NCBI GenBank assembly: GCA_030068075.1
Contig: CM057836.1
Span: 69,663,788-69,727,787, forward strand
Length of the DNA stretch: 64,000 bases
Reading direction: 5' to 3'
Source of the DNA: Paguma larvata
Lineage: Eukaryota; Chordata; Mammalia; Carnivora; Viverridae
The notes beneath the pieces were generated by a model. It did not search any database. It was not told where the DNA came from and worked only from the letters and a program-made list of their open reading frames with translations. The translations under genes were made by a program, and so were the position numbers. Positions 55,403 to 64,000 of this stretch are shown here, in pieces; positions within the stretch are counted from its first letter, which is position 1, and each line of letters begins with the position of its first letter.

Positions 55403-56765
55403 GCAATCCCTATCAAAATAACACCAGCATTCTTCACAGAACTGGACAAACAATCCTAAAATGTGTATGGAACCAAAAAAGATCCCAATAACCAAAGCAA
55501 TCTTGAAAAAGAAAACCAAAGCTGGAGGCATCACAATTCAAGATTTCAAGATGTATTATAAAGCTATAATCATCAAGACAGTATGGTACTGGCACAAAAA
55601 CAGACACTCAGATCAATGGAACAGAATAGGGAACCCAGAAATAGGCCCACAAACAAATGGCCAACTCATCTTTGACAAAACAGGAAAGAATATTCAATGG
55701 AATAAAGACAGGCTCTTCAGCAAATGGTGCGGGCAAAACTGGACAGCAACATGAAGAAAAAGGAACCTGGAACACTTTCTTAAACTATACACAAAAACTC
55801 AAAATGGATAAAGGACGTGAATGTGAAACAGGAAGCCATCAAAATGCTAGAAGACAAAGCAGGCAAAAACTTCCTTGACTTTGGCCGCAGCAACTTCTTA
55901 CTCAACACGTCTCTGGAGACAAGGGAAACAAAAGAAAAAATGAACTATTGGGACCTCATCAAAATAAAAAACTTCTGCACAGCAAACGAAACAGTGAACA
56001 AAACTAAAAGGCAACCAATGAAATGGGAGAAGATAATGCAAACAGCTTTTCAGATAAAGGGTTAGTAATCTATAAAGAACTTCTCAAATTCAACACCCAA
56101 AACACAAATAATCCAGTGAAGAAGTGGACAAAAGACATGAATAGACACTTCTCCAAAGAAAATATCCAGATGGCGAATAGACACATGAATAAATGCTCAA
56201 TATCACTCATCATCCGAGAAATACAAATCAAAACCACAAAGAGATTCCACCTCACACCTGTCAGAATGGCTAACATTAACAACTCAGGCAACAACAGATG
56301 CTAGCAAGAATGTGGAGAAAGAGGATCTCTTTTGTCCTACTAGTGGGAATGCAAACTGATGCAGCCACTCTGGAAAACAGAATGGAGGTTCCTCAAAAAA
56401 TTAAAAATAGAACTATCCTAGGACCCAAGTGATTGCCCTTCTAGATATTTCCTCAAGGGATACAGGTGTGCTGTTTCCCAGGGGAGCATGCATCCCAATA
56501 TTTAGAGCAGCACTATGGACAATAGCCAAAGTATGGAAAGAGCCCAAATGTCCATTGATGGATGAGTGGATAAAAAAGATGTCGTATATATATATATATA
56601 TACAATGGAGTATTAGTCGGCAATCAAAAAGAATGAAATCTTGCCATTTGCAACTATGTGGATGGAACTGGAGGATACTATACTAATTCTCTTTCTAAGA
56701 GAAATTAGAGAAAAACAAGTATCATATGACTTTGATCATATGAGGAATTTAAGATACTAAACTGA
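55403..56765 (+). pseudogene. ORF2 C-terminal part of the inner L1
   Basis: Encodes, across several frames, the ORF2 region after the reverse-transcriptase core. Recognisable phrases include wording for AGGITIQDFKMYYKA (about 55522), FDKTGKNIQWNKDRLFSKW (about 55670), [20 protein letters not shown] (about 56117), [19 protein letters not shown] (about 56216) and EEPKCP-DEWIKKM (about 56540). Open pieces at 55461-55754, 55657-55878, 55817-56065, 56023-56304 and 56429-56686 lie in different frames, so at least four frameshifts have accumulated. It lacks endonuclease and RT catalytic parts because the copy is 5'-truncated. A (TA)n run lies at 56585-56603. Confidence 0.9.
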
Positions 56766-57012
56766 TGAACATAAGTGAAGAGAAGCAAAAATAATATAAA
56801 AACATGGAGGGGACAAAACATAAGAGACTCTTAAACATAAAGAAAAAATATAGGGTTGCTGGAAGGGTTGTGGGAGGAGGGATGGGCTAAGTGGGTAAGG
56901 GGCATTAAGGAATCTACTCCTGACATCAATGATGCACAATATGCTAACTAACTTGGATGTAAATAAAAAATAAGTTAAAAAAAAAAACAAAAAAGACAAA
57001 CTAACAAAAAAG

Positions 57013-57260
57013 AAGCCATCACTTTGCCTCTTGCTTCTGGATGTCTCTTTATTCAAGTTCACCCAATCCTCCTCTTTTCCACAGGACCATTCTGTTCCTT
57101 ACATTGTAAATTTTTATATTTTCTTTGTTTCTCATCACCTATTACTATGTGCAGAATATTCTTAGTTTTGCGTCCACATCTATTTGAAGCTCTCTTTGGG
57201 TACAGCATGTATCAATTTATTTCTGTTGCAGTATGCTTTCCCAAAAAAATCTGCAAAATT
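57013..57260 (+). other. Candidate 3'-transduced segment (non-L1)
   Basis: About 248 bp between the A-rich end of the inner L1 and a second A run. It has no L1, SINE or other repeat similarity I recognise. It includes CTTTGCCTCTTGCTTCTGG, TCCTCCTCTTTTCCACAGG and TTTATTTCTGTTGCAG (two splice-acceptor-like tracts). No AATAAA or ATTAAA occurs in the last 50 bp, a weak point for a normal read-through poly(A) site. Part of the 231-codon frame at 57024-57719 covers it by chance before entering L1 ORF2. Confidence 0.7.
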
Positions 57261-58325
57261 CAAAAAAAAAAGACACAGGATATCAGAATGGATAAAAAAC
57301 AAGATCCATCTATATGCTATCTACAAGAGACCCATTTTAGACCTGAAGACACCTTCAGATTGAAAGTGAAGGGATGGAGAACCATCTATTATGCTATTGG
57401 AAGTCAAAAGAAAGGCGGAGTAGCCATACTTTTATCAGACAAACTAGGTTTTAAATTAAAGGCTGTAACAATAGAAGAAGGGCATTATGTCATAATTACA
57501 GGGTCTATCCATCAAGAAGAGCTAACAATTATAAATGTTTATGTCCCCAACTTGAAAGCACCCAAATATTTAAATCAATTAATCACAAACATAAGGCATC
57601 TTATTGATAAGAGTATGGTAATTCCAGGTGACTTTAATACTCCACTTACAGCAATGGACAGATCATCTAGGCAGAAAACCAATAAAGAAACAATGGCCCT
57701 GAAAGATACACTGGACTAGATGGACTTGACAGATAAATTCAGAACTTTCCATCCACAAGTAGAAGAGTACACATTCTTCTGAAGTGCACATGGAACATTC
57801 TCCAAGAGAGATCACATACTGGGTCACAAAACAGCCCTCAATAAATATAAAAGAACTGAAATCATACTGCGCACATTTTCAGATCACAATGCTACGAAAC
57901 TTGAAATCTACCACAGAAAAAAGTTTAGAAACCCTCCAAATGGAGGGTTAAAGAACATCCTATTAAAGAAAGAATGAGTCAACCAGGCAATCAAAGAATA
58001 AATTTAAAAATATATGGAAGCAAATGAAAATGAAAACACGACAGTCAAAAATGACACCCTTTGGGATGCAGCGAAGACAGTGCTAAGAGGAAAATACATT
58101 GCAATCCAGGCCTATTTGAAGAAACAAGAAAAATCCCAAATACAAAATCTAATAGCACACCTAAAGGAACCAGAAGCAGAATGGCAAAGAAACCCCAAAG
58201 CCTCCAGAAGAAGAGATATAATAAAGACAAGAGCAGAAATAAACAATATAGAATCCAGACAACAACAACAACAACAAAAACACAACAGTAGAACAGATCA
58301 ATGAATCTAAGAGCTGGGTTTTTTG

Positions 58326-58541
58326 TTTTTTTTTTTTTAACATTTTTATTTTATTTTTGAGAGACATAGAGACAGAGCGTGAGCAGGGGAAGGGCAGAGA
58401 GAGGGAGACACAGAATCTGAAACAGGCTCCAGGCTCTGAGCCGTCAGCACAGAGCCCAACACGGGGCTCGAACTCACAGACCGTGAGATCATGACCTGAG
58501 TTGAAGTCAGCCGCTTAACCGACTGAGCCACCCAGGCGCCC
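58326..58541 (-). mobile_element. CAN SINE (felid type), near consensus, in L1 ORF2
   Basis: Antisense and well preserved: AACATTTTTATTTTATTTTT, GAGCAGGGGAAGGGCAGAGA, GAGCCGTCAGCACAGAGCCC, GGGGCTCGAACTCACAGACC, CCGCTTAACCGACTGAGCCACCCAGGCGCC. It keeps most of the CpGs of the source sequence. An 18-19-bp TSD with one length difference (CTAAGAGCTGGGTTTTTTG / CTAAGAGCTGGTTTTTTG) lies at 58307-58325 and 58542-58559. Probably the youngest SINE in the window. Confidence 0.97.
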
Positions 58542-61168
58542 CTAAGAGCTGGTTTTTTGAAAAAATAAATTAAATTGATAAACCCCGAGCCAGACTTCTC
58601 AAAAAGAAAAGAGAGGGGACCCAAATAGATAAAATCATGAATTAAAAAGGACAGATCACAATCAACACCACAGAAATATAAACATTTATCAGAGAATACT
58701 ATGAAAAAGTATATGCCAACAAATTGGACAAGCTGGAAGAAATGCACAAATTCCTAGATACTTACACATTACCAAAACTCAGATGGGAAGAAATAGAAAA
58801 TTTGAACCCATAATCAGTGAAGAAATTAAATCAGTTATCAAAAATCTCCCAATAAGACTCCTGGACCAAATGGCTTCCCTGGGGAATTCTACCAGACATT
58901 TAAAGGAGAGTTAATACCTATCCTTTTCAAGCGGTTCCAAAAAATTGAAATGGAAGGAAAACTTCCGGACTCATTCTATGAAGCTAGCATTACCTTGATT
59001 CCCACACCAGACAGAGACCCCATAGAAAAGGAGAATTACAGGCCAATATCCCTGATGAACATGGATGCAAAAACTCTGTATAAGATACTAGCAAATAGAA
59101 TCCAACAGCATATAAAAAGAATTATTCACCATGATCAAGTGGGATTCATTTTGGGCTGCAGGGCTGGTTCAGTATTCACAAATCGCATTAATAGAAGAAA
59201 GGATAAGAACCATATGATCCTGTCCATAGATGCAGAGAAAGCATTTGACCAAATACAGCATCTTTTCCTAATAAAAACCCTCAAGAAAGTCAGGATAGAA
59301 GGAACATACCTTAACAACACAAAAGCCATATATGAAAAGACCACAGCTAGTATCATCCTCAGTGGGGAAAAAACTGAGAACTTTCCCCCTGAGATCAGGA
59401 ACAAGACAGGGATGTACAGTCTCACCACTGTTGTTTAACATAGTGTTGGAAGTCCTAACATCAGCAATCAGTTAACGAAATAAAATAAAATGTATCCAAA
59501 TTGGCAAAGAAGAAGTCAAACTTTCACTTTTCGAGATCCATGATACTCCACATGGAAAATCCAAAAGACTCCACCCAAAAGCTGCTAGAACTGATACACG
59601 AATTCAGCAAAGTCACAGGATAAAAAATCAATGTAAACCAACTGACTGCATTTCTCTACACCAATAATGAAGGAACAGAAAGAGAAATCAAGAAATCAAT
59701 CCTATTTACAATTGCACCAAGAACCATAAAATACCTAGGAATAAACCTAACCAAAGATGTAAAAGACCTGTATGCTGACAATTATAGGAAACTTATGGAA
59801 GAAATTAAAGAAGACACAAAGAAATGGGAAAACATCCCATGCTCATTGATTGGAAGAACAAATATTGTTAAAATGTCAATATTACCCAAATCGATCTACA
59901 CATTCAATGCAATCCCAATCAAAATTGCATCGACATTCTTCTCAAAGCTAGAACAAACAATCCTAAAATTCGTAGAGTCACAAAAGACACTGAATAGCCA
60001 AAGTTATGTTAAAAAGGAAAACCAAAATGGGAGGCATCACAATCCCAGACTGTAGCCTCTACTACAAAGGTGTAATCATCAAGACAGTGTGGTATTGGCA
60101 TGAAAACAGACACATAGACCAAGGGAATAGAGAACCCAGAATTGAACCCACAAATGTATAGCCAACTAATCTTTGACAAAACAGGAACAAGTATCCAATG
60201 GAAAAAAGACAGTCTCTTTAGCAAATGGTGCTGTGAGAACTGGACAGCAACATGCAGAAGAATGAAATTAGACCACTTTCTTACACCGTACACTAAAATA
60301 AACTCAAAATGGATGAAAGACCTAAATGTGAGAGAGGAAACTATCAAAATGCTAGAGGAGAAAGCAAGCAACAACCTCTTTGACCTCAGCCGCAGCAACT
60401 TCTTACTAGACACATCTCCAAAGGCAAGGGAACTAAAAGCAAAAATGAACTATGGAACATCATCAAGATTAAAAGCTCCTGCACAGCAAAGGATATAATC
60501 AACAAAACTAAAGGCAACCAATGGAATGGGAGAAGATATTTGCAAACGGCATATTGGATAAAAGAGTTAGTATCTAAAATCTATAAAGAATTTATCAAAC
60601 TCAACACCCAAAAAACAAATAATCTAGTGAAGAAAGTGGCAGAAGACATGAATAGACACTTTTCCAAAGAAGACATCCAGATGGATGGCCAATAGACACA
60701 TGAAAACATGCTCAACACCACTCATCATCAGGGAAATACAAATTAAAACCACATGGAGATATCACATCAAACCAGTCAGAGGGGCTAAAACTAACCAATC
60801 AGGAACAACAGATACTGGTGAGGATGTGGAGAAATGGGAACCCTCTTGCACCATTGGTAGGAATGCAAACTGGTGCAACTGCTCTGGAATACAGTGTGGA
60901 GTTTCCTCAAAAAATTAAAAATAGAACTACCCTATGACTCAGCAATAGCACTACTAGGAGTTTATCCAAAGGATATAGGACTGCTGGTTCACAGGGGCAC
61001 ATGTACCCCAATATTTATATCAGCACTTTCAACAATAGCCAAATTATGGAAAGAGCCTAAATGTCCATCGACTGATGAATGGATAAAGAAGATGTAGCTT
61101 ATATACACAATGGAATAATACATGGCAATGAAAAAGAAATGAAATCCTGCTATTTCCAACAATGTGGA

Positions 61169-61228
61169 TGGAACTGGAGGGTATTATGTTAAGTGAAATG
61201 GAACTGGAGGGTATTATGTTAAGTGAAA
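61169..61228 (+). repeat. Exact 30-bp tandem duplication in L1 ORF2 end
   Basis: The unit starting ATGGAACTGGAGGGTATTAT and ending GTTAAGTGAA occurs twice with no mismatch (61169-61198, 61199-61228). Other L1 copies in the window have it once. It adds ten codons in frame. Confidence 0.97.
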
Positions 61229-61394
61229 TAAGTCAGTCAAAACAGATAACATATGTTTTCACTCTTTTGTGGAACCTGAAAAACTTAGCGAAAGACCATG
61301 GGGGAAGGGAAAGGGAAAAAATAGTTTCAAACAGAGAAGGAGGCAAACCACAAGAGAACAAACTCTCAAATGCAGAGAACAAACTTAGGGCTGA

Positions 61395-61442
61395 TGGCTG
61401 GGGGCGGGGGGAGGGGGGAGGGGGGGAAGGGAGGAGAGGGCA
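61395..61442 (+). repeat. G-rich tract in L1 3' UTR
   Basis: CTGGGGGCGGGGGGAGGGGG, then GAGGGGGGGAAGGGAGG: at least five runs of three or more G within 45 bp. This fits the G-quadruplex motif typical of L1 3' UTRs. Shorter versions occur at 14393-14432. Confidence 0.9.
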
Positions 61443-61600
61443 AAATGGGTGATGGGCATGGAAGAGGGCATTTGTTGGGATGAACACTGGGTGTTGTATG
61501 TAAGCGATGAATCATGGGAATCTACCCCAAAAACCAAGAGCACACTGTATACATTGTATGTTAGTCAACTTGACAATAAATTATATTAAAAAAAAAAGGC

Positions 61601-61736
61601 AGTGCACTTGTTGGGATGAATCCTGGGTGTTATATGTAAGTGATGAATCACTAAATTCTACTTCTGAAACCACTATTACATGTTAACTAACTTGGATTCA
61701 GTTAAAATTTACAAATACATATAAAAAATAAAAAAA
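61601..61736 (+). mobile_element. Second L1 3' tail next to the outer L1
   Basis: GCACTTGTTGGGATGAATCC, TGGGTGTTATATGTAAGTGATGAATCACTAAATTCTACTTCTGAAACC and ATGTTAACTAACTTGGATTC, then an A-rich end, form another felid/carnivore L1 3' terminus of a different subtype from the one ending at 61600. Either an older, severely truncated L1 into which the big element jumped, or a duplicated 3' end. Confidence 0.88.
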
Positions 61737-61744
61737 CACAAATA

Positions 61745-62015
61745 TTTATTAAGTGTCAAGTACTGGACTAAACACTTTATATTCAATATCTTATTTAATC
61801 ATCACACACAAAAAAAATTTGGTTGGCACTTATACGATCCCCATTTCACACATGAGGAAGTAAGCTTGAAGAGATGAAATGACCCAATGAAAGCATTGAG
61901 TAGTTTAGGCAGATGAAATAAATTGCCCAAAGCCACAGGATCAAATGGCCAAGATAGGATTTGAACTCAGATCTGATAAACATCAGAGCCTGAACTCCTA
62001 ACACCTGATGGATAA
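61745..62015 (-). mobile_element. MIR SINE, antisense
   Basis: TATTTATTAAGTGTCAAGTACTGGACTAAACAC, TCTTATTTAATCATCACACAC, GATCCCCATTTCACACATGAGGAAG, AAATTGCCCAAAGCCACAGGATCA and GATTTGAACTCAGATCTGA match a full-length reversed MIR. An extra phrase (AAATGACCCAATGAAAGCATTGAGTAGTTTAGGCAGATG) sits in the middle. Part of it (AAAGCATTGGGTAGTTTAGGCAG) recurs at about 62642. Confidence 0.85.
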
Positions 62016-62104
62016 CATGGCTGCAACTGCTGGAACCAGGGGCTATCAGGTCATTTACCTAGACCATGGATCATAAGTAAAACAACTGCTACTGAGGAAA
62101 TTAC

Positions 62105-62300
62105 TTACACCACTACTCAAGTATTTTCTCTAATGCTAAGTGCTGGGTGTGCATTAAGTCTCAAATTTTCACCATGCAGCTGGTTAGGCATCCTCTGCTA
62201 ATGAGGAAATTGAGGCAGAAATATACACTATTAGTGGAGAGTCCTTCATTTAGTTGACTGCAGTGCTGGAATACAAACCAAAGCTGTGTATGCTACCTAA
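62105..62300 (-). mobile_element. MIR SINE, degraded
   Basis: TAATGCTAAGTGCTGGGTGT, AATGAGGAAATTGAGGCAGAAAT and GGAATACAAACCAAAGCTGTG are remnants of antisense MIR (GATGAGGAAACTGAGGC, GGATTCGAACCCAGG). Confidence 0.6.
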
Positions 62301-63869
62301 ATCTTAATAAATGCTAAAGGCATGAGTGTTGGTGGTCAACTCCTGTATCAGTTGAATTTGCAGCTGGGGGGACACTGTGTGAGAAAGATAGGATATCTTT
62401 CCAGGTGTGATCATGAAAGCTTTTTAAATGTAAATGATGACATTTACAAGGAACATGACTATATGTGTAAACCACAGTCTTGGGCAGGACATGCCTAAGA
62501 CAGGACAAAATGAGATCTTGTTACCTTACTGAGGTGGGGTGAGTTGGGAAGAGAAACCACATCAGCAGCCAGTTAGCCAGGAAGGAAGGTGAGAAAAGAT
62601 TCTCAAGATGCTGTCCAGTTAATGAACACGAAGGCAGAGGGAAAGCATTGGGTAGTTTAGGCAGTTTTACTTTTTAAAAAGTATACTTTGAAGCCTGATG
62701 CTATATATGGTGAATAATTCATGCTCTCTGGGATCAGAGAAAGGCTTTGAGATGCTCTTGGAAAAAAGAAGAAGGGCGGGAAGCTGTCCAGAGGGGTTTG
62801 TGGGTTTGGAAGAGGGAGATATGTATACTACATACTAATGCAACTCTGACCAGGTGGCCAGATCAGCAAACCTTACTGCAGATCATAAGGAATCAGATTG
62901 GCTTTCTGTCGAAGTTCAACCAGCTTTGCAAATGTATGTTTTAATATTATTTTTTTCATTCATCATACAGCAAATATTCTGTGAGTTCTTCAAAGCTCCA
63001 ACAGCTTGCCTGTTTTCTCCTCCTCCACTATCCTTACAGGCTTCTGCCTCTTTCTGCTCAGCTTTACCCAAATTTCTGGTCAGAAGCCCTGAGATGTCTG
63101 GACCAAATCAGAAACACTTGTGATCCAATAATTGCAGGAGGAACTTAGAGTTGAGGGAACCCCACTGGATGATACGATCAGGATTTCTCCTAGTTCTTTG
63201 ACTCAAATATATTTCCACAAACCTCCAAGCACTAAAAGAAGAGAACAATGGCAGAAACTAATTTGTACTATGCAATGTTACCACTAGCCATTTCATTCCC
63301 AGAGAAAGTCTCTGGTTTCCCTTAATTGGATTTGGTGGAACCCACAGGAAATGATAGCCACAGGAGTCCCAGACAACAGAAAACATGAAGCTGGACATCC
63401 CTTGAATGGTCGCAGTAGACATAATCTGAGCAAAATCAGGAAACCCAAACCAGCAAAACTATATGAAGGGTCAGATATAAGGAGAAACTATGAGAACACA
63501 GGATAGGGAGCTACGCAGAGCACACCAAGAAAGTTCTGGAAGCAACAAAGAGACAACAGAGATTGAACCATGGCTTTCTTCCTCAAAGGTGACCCATGCT
63601 CTAGGATTGTTAGAGAGGGGTGAGACCTCCAGGTAACGAAGCCTTACCAGACTAACAACTTCAGCTGCCTCTGGAGACCTGGCTGCTACTTTGGTGAAAG
63701 CTACTCCTTCAAGGAGTTACTGAGGCTGCTCCAGCCCAGAAATCCTTAAAAGCCTTGACAGTATTGGCTCCCAGCAGCTGCTCCTATAGAACTCTTATCT
63801 CCTTGACTGGTTCAGCCAGCTCTTGGGTCCCTTAAAGTTTAAAAACTGCTAATGATCATAGTGGTGATG
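62301..63869. other. Unassigned sequence
   Basis: No repeat or gene recognised except the repeated phrase at about 62642-62664. Open frames at 62747-62944 and 62854-63123 overlap out of frame and show no domain. Confidence 0.5.
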
Positions 63870-64000
63870 ATGGCCAACATACTCAGTCTTAGAGATCATA
63901 TACTGAGAAGCCATTATTTCATTTGTTCCTCACACTAACACCATGATGAAAGTATTTATTATAGTTATCGTTATTACACCCTTCTTAACAAATCAGGAAA
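63870..64000 (-). mobile_element. MIR SINE, cut by the window end
   Basis: CATTATTTCATTTGTTCCTCACACTAACACCATGATGAAAGTATTTATTATAG and ACAAATCAGGAAA, in pieces, match antisense MIR (TTATCTCATTTAATCCTCACAACAACCCTATGAGG, GATGAGGAAA). Confidence 0.75.

Larger units (their letters stand above)
55399..57267 (+). mobile_element. Inner 5'-truncated L1 with non-L1 3' segment, inserted in the outer L1
   Basis: The interval begins in late ORF2 (GCAATCCCTATCAAAATAAC at 55403) and runs through the ORF2 end and a 3' UTR unlike the outer copy's, to AAATAAAAAATAAG and an A-rich tail (56976-57012). About 248 bp of non-L1 sequence and a second A run (57262-57270) follow. Flanks AAAAGACATAGGGT (55385-55398) and AAAAGACACAGGAT (57268-57281) match at 12 of 14 positions, and the outer ORF2 resumes exactly after the right one. 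The cut site C/AAAAG fits the L1 endonuclease preference. Best read as one insertion with a 3' transduction. Confidence 0.85.
57282..61290 (+). pseudogene. L1 ORF2 (endonuclease-reverse transcriptase) main part, defective
   Basis: ORF2p nicks target DNA and reverse-transcribes L1 RNA there. Visible parts: endonuclease 57282-57990 with CYLQETHF (about 57320), GDFNTPL (about 57630) and a SDHNA counterpart (about 57880); a linker with DTLWDAAKTVLRGKYIAIQA (about 58047); RT about 58950-59560 with [16 protein letters not shown] and SIDAEKAFD. The position of the FADDM catalytic box (59521-59545) is altered and out of frame. The C-terminal part runs on with [16 protein letters not shown] (about 59913) and DEWIKKM (about 61080). 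Stops and frameshifts are frequent, a CAN SINE splits it at 58326-58541, and a 30-bp tandem repeat lies at 61169-61228. Dead. Confidence 0.93.
52531..61600 (+). mobile_element. Near-complete felid L1 (LINE-1), interrupted and inactive
   Basis: Parts in order: 5' UTR (52.53-54.37 kb) with two tandem units, ORF1 remnant (54372-55253), ORF2 (start 55301, broken at 55398, resumed 57282, ends near 61.29 kb), G-rich 3' UTR, then ATTATATTAAAAAAAAAAGG at 61582-61600. Without later insertions (an L1 of about 1.87 kb and two CAN SINEs) it is about 6.8 kb, the usual size for a mammalian L1. Flanks AGTGCAATTGCTGGGA and AGTGCACTTGTTGGGA may be its TSD. Stops and frameshifts in both ORFs make it dead. The 5' boundary is approximate. 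Confidence 0.92.

Noticed and set aside
57024..57719. 231-codon open frame as a possible gene
   Set aside because: The first third is the non-L1 segment, read by chance. The rest is L1 ORF2 endonuclease resuming after the nested insertion.

Overview
The window is nuclear DNA from a carnivore, most probably a cat (Felidae). Eighteen copies of a tRNA-Lys-derived CAN SINE have the felid-type head (GCGCCTGGGTGGCTCAG, then CTCAGGTCATGATCTC, then a CT-rich tail and AAAAATAAATAAAC). Carnivore-type L1 copies share the same 3' UTR, and older mammalian repeats (MIR, L2, MLT1/MaLR LTRs, hAT transposons, ancient L1M) fill much of the rest. The sequence is AT-rich. I see no intact protein-coding gene, tRNA, rRNA or CRISPR array. 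The longest open frames are L1 remnants or a purine microsatellite read in several frames. It reads as a gene desert or a long intron. Layout. 1-5.2 kb: SINE tail, L2, an old unassigned repeat, a 20-bp minisatellite and two MIRs. 5.2-5.7 kb: a repeat-free, motif-dense block that is a candidate conserved non-coding element. 5.7-17 kb: L2, MIR, CAN SINEs, an antisense ancient L1, an L1 3' end, a 5'-inverted felid L1 and an MLT1 LTR. 17.2-18.5 kb: two nested SINEs, one with a 230-bp purine expansion, then a second MLT1 LTR. 19-22.8 kb: L2, a GGAT microsatellite, a second repeat-poor block and an LTR-like repeat. 25-31.5 kb: four SINEs, an antisense felid L1 tail, an MLT1C-like LTR, and an L2 carrying a MER58-like hAT element. 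31.5-45 kb is mostly unassigned sequence with one L1M fragment, a SINE and scattered MIR/L2. 45.2-52.4 kb: a fragmented ancient L1M in sense orientation, broken by SINEs, a 5'-inverted L1, an L2 and a hAT element that itself holds two SINEs. 52.5-61.7 kb is the most informative part. A near-complete felid L1 (5' UTR with tandem units, ORF1, ORF2, 3' UTR) is interrupted at the start of ORF2 by a second, 5'-truncated L1. The inner copy carries about 250 bp of non-L1 sequence between two A tails and is bounded by a 14-bp duplication, the signature of a nested L1 insertion with a 3' transduction. 61.7-64 kb: MIR remnants and unassigned sequence. How the parts relate: everything recognised is parasitic or relic DNA. 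Target-site duplications (TSDs) let many insertions be ordered in time: L2, MIR and L1M first, then MLT1 and hAT, then felid L1, then CAN SINEs. No L1 here could be active, because every ORF1 and ORF2 has stops, frameshifts or deletions. Family names come from remembered consensus features and were not confirmed by a search.
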